A DNA stretch of 64,000 nt. It comes from Amaranthus tricolor (taxonomy: Eukaryota; Streptophyta; Magnoliopsida; Caryophyllales; Amaranthaceae). A program made the translations under genes and the position numbers. Shown piece after piece: positions 60,630-64,000 of the stretch. Within the stretch, counting starts at the first letter, position 1, and every line of letters starts with the position of its first letter. The notes under the pieces are model-generated. The model saw nothing but the letters and a program-made list of their open reading frames with translations. It searched no databases and was not told the origin of the DNA. The stretch is from contig NC_080052.1 in NCBI RefSeq assembly GCF_026212465.1, positions 18,936,182-19,000,181 of the forward strand. Reading direction: 5' to 3'.

Positions 60630-60883
60630 CTTCCTTAGTTTCAAATGTTCTTTCCATTCACTTTTTTCGCAAATTCAAATTCAAACTTTAAAATCAAATA
60701 ATTTTAATTTTGAGTTTTTTAAAAATTCTAAAAAGTAGATATTTACAAAATATATATTGAGACGAATCTAGCAAGATATCACATGAGTATATTTTTCTTA
60801 TAAATCGATGAGAAATCGTAGTCAAAGTTTGACACTAAAATTTATAAATTATATTTGAGAAGAACATATTAAAACAGAAGGAG
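60630..60883. mobile_element. Stowaway-like MITE
   Basis: CTTCCTTAGTTTCAAATGTT at the left, inverted as GAACATATTAAAACAGAAGG at the right with GGAG-TA following. Shares interior sequence with 57934-58191. The left TA target is not clear. Confidence 0.65.
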
Positions 60884-60885
60884 TA

Positions 60886-62960
<2,075 letters not shown>

Positions 62961-64000
62961 ACATAGGGAATCCTTCTTGATTTAAAATCAGTCCAAGAAC
63001 ATTCTAAAGATATGATCCTAGCTAAGTCCTTCGAAGAGTCATCATTTGATTCTTACGGGTTACATGGTCCTTTCATTACAAGTCTTGTTTTGACTTGTAT
63101 CTCAAGGTCTTGGAAGGAATTTCAAATGGTAGCAGAATTCGTCCTTAAGGGTTCAAGAGAGTCACGGTTCCTATAGAATAAATGGGATATTATTTTAATT
63201 TCTTACCTAAAATAAGCCAATCAAATCAGCCTTCAATAAGATTTAATTGAGAATATTCATGAGGGTATTATTTTCTCATTTATTCGGTGATTAAATATGG
63301 TAAGTTATTCCATTCATTACATTTTGCTGAATTTTTTCTTCATTGTGGCAGAATTCTTTTGGCTCTTTATTCCCTTTAATATTGCTGATTTATGTTCATC
63401 TTTAATAGTGGAATTCAAGAAGACTATCCAACGGTTAGAAGCATTCTATGAACAACCAAGAGTTTTCATATCTCAAGCATCTCAAGGAACGAGATATTAT
63501 CTTTGAATGGTGGAAATTTGAGGTGTTTAATTTATGATTTTATTAGTATGGTTATTTTGTTTTCTTTCAATAAAGAAGATGATAATTTCGGTAATAAAAT
63601 TCTAAAGGGGTTTCATAGAATTCTGAATATGCTTTTATGTAATCACTTGATTACTTGTAGTCAAGTGAAGGGTCTTTTTCTAGAATTTTCTTATGATTTG
63701 TAAGCCTATATAAATGCCTTATTTTCATGAATAAAATCATCCAATTTGATTTCCAATCGAAGCTTTATCTTATGGATTTGTTCTTATATTTGTCATTAAG
63801 TATTTTGAGTGATTTTCCTATAGTGAGGTTTATTTCTCATTGTTGAAGATATTATTGAGTTTGTTGAGAGTTCCAAACATATTAATTTGTATGATTAATT
63901 CGAGGGAGTGTTCCTTAAATTAAGAAAACGCCCTAGCAAGATTAAACGAGTTTACCTTACTTGCATATTCTTGAATTATAATAATCTAGTAAATGTTCCT
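62961..64000 (+). other. Promoter-bearing, possibly LTR sequence cut by the window end
   Basis: A TATA-like CCTATATAAATGCC at about 63705, followed by ATGAATAAAATC, resembles the U3-R region of an LTR. Two 66-69-codon frames (63297-63506, 63503-63703) show no known motif. The window ends before an LTR terminus or primer site could be seen. Confidence 0.3.

Overview
The window is plant nuclear DNA, very AT-rich and made almost entirely of transposable elements and their wreckage. Plant Ty1/copia and Ty3/gypsy chromovirus polyproteins, a FAR1/FRS-type transposase-derived gene, a plant mariner-like transposase and many Stowaway-, hAT- and PIF-type MITEs point to an angiosperm, most likely a eudicot. 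The species cannot be fixed by eye. No intact host gene, rRNA, tRNA or CRISPR array was recognised.

Layout. 1-5.2 kb: a broken FAR1-related/MULE-derived pseudogene (1022-3624), a 51-bp tandem repeat, a short hAT element with an 8-bp target-site duplication (TSD) and a Stowaway-like MITE. 5218-21163: a degenerate minus-strand Ty1/copia element (TSD ATTGC) split by a much younger plus-strand Ty3/gypsy chromovirus at 7495-18478 (TSD CCATA). The gypsy copy keeps a long gag-pol ORF, an extra acidic ORF before gag, and near-identical LTRs, but its 5' LTR lacks 516 bp that the 3' LTR retains. 21.2-29.3 kb: two solo LTRs, hAT-like elements, a Stowaway-like MITE, a degenerate ~50-bp repeat array and a PIF/Harbinger-like MITE. 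29.7-37.9 kb: an old, heavily decayed chromovirus whose long 3' LTR carries two hAT-type insertions, each with an 8-bp TSD. 37.8-41 kb: an unrecognised short ORF, a 252-bp tandem repeat and a minus-strand mariner-like transposase pseudogene. 41-47.8 kb: MITEs and two solo LTRs. 47828-53401: a minus-strand TNT1/Tork-like copia element with about 745-bp LTRs. 53.4-64 kb: MITEs, nested hAT-like elements, long (AT)n microsatellites and unassigned AT-rich sequence.

How it fits together. The window is a layered insertion record: TSDs, reconstructed by eye, let most boundaries be set to the base and the relative order of insertions be read. The most unusual items are the chromovirus with a separate acidic ORF flanked by splice-like signals, its 516-bp 5'-LTR deletion, its duplicated polypurine tract, and the recurrence of GC-rich inverted-repeat islands inside several unrelated LTR families.
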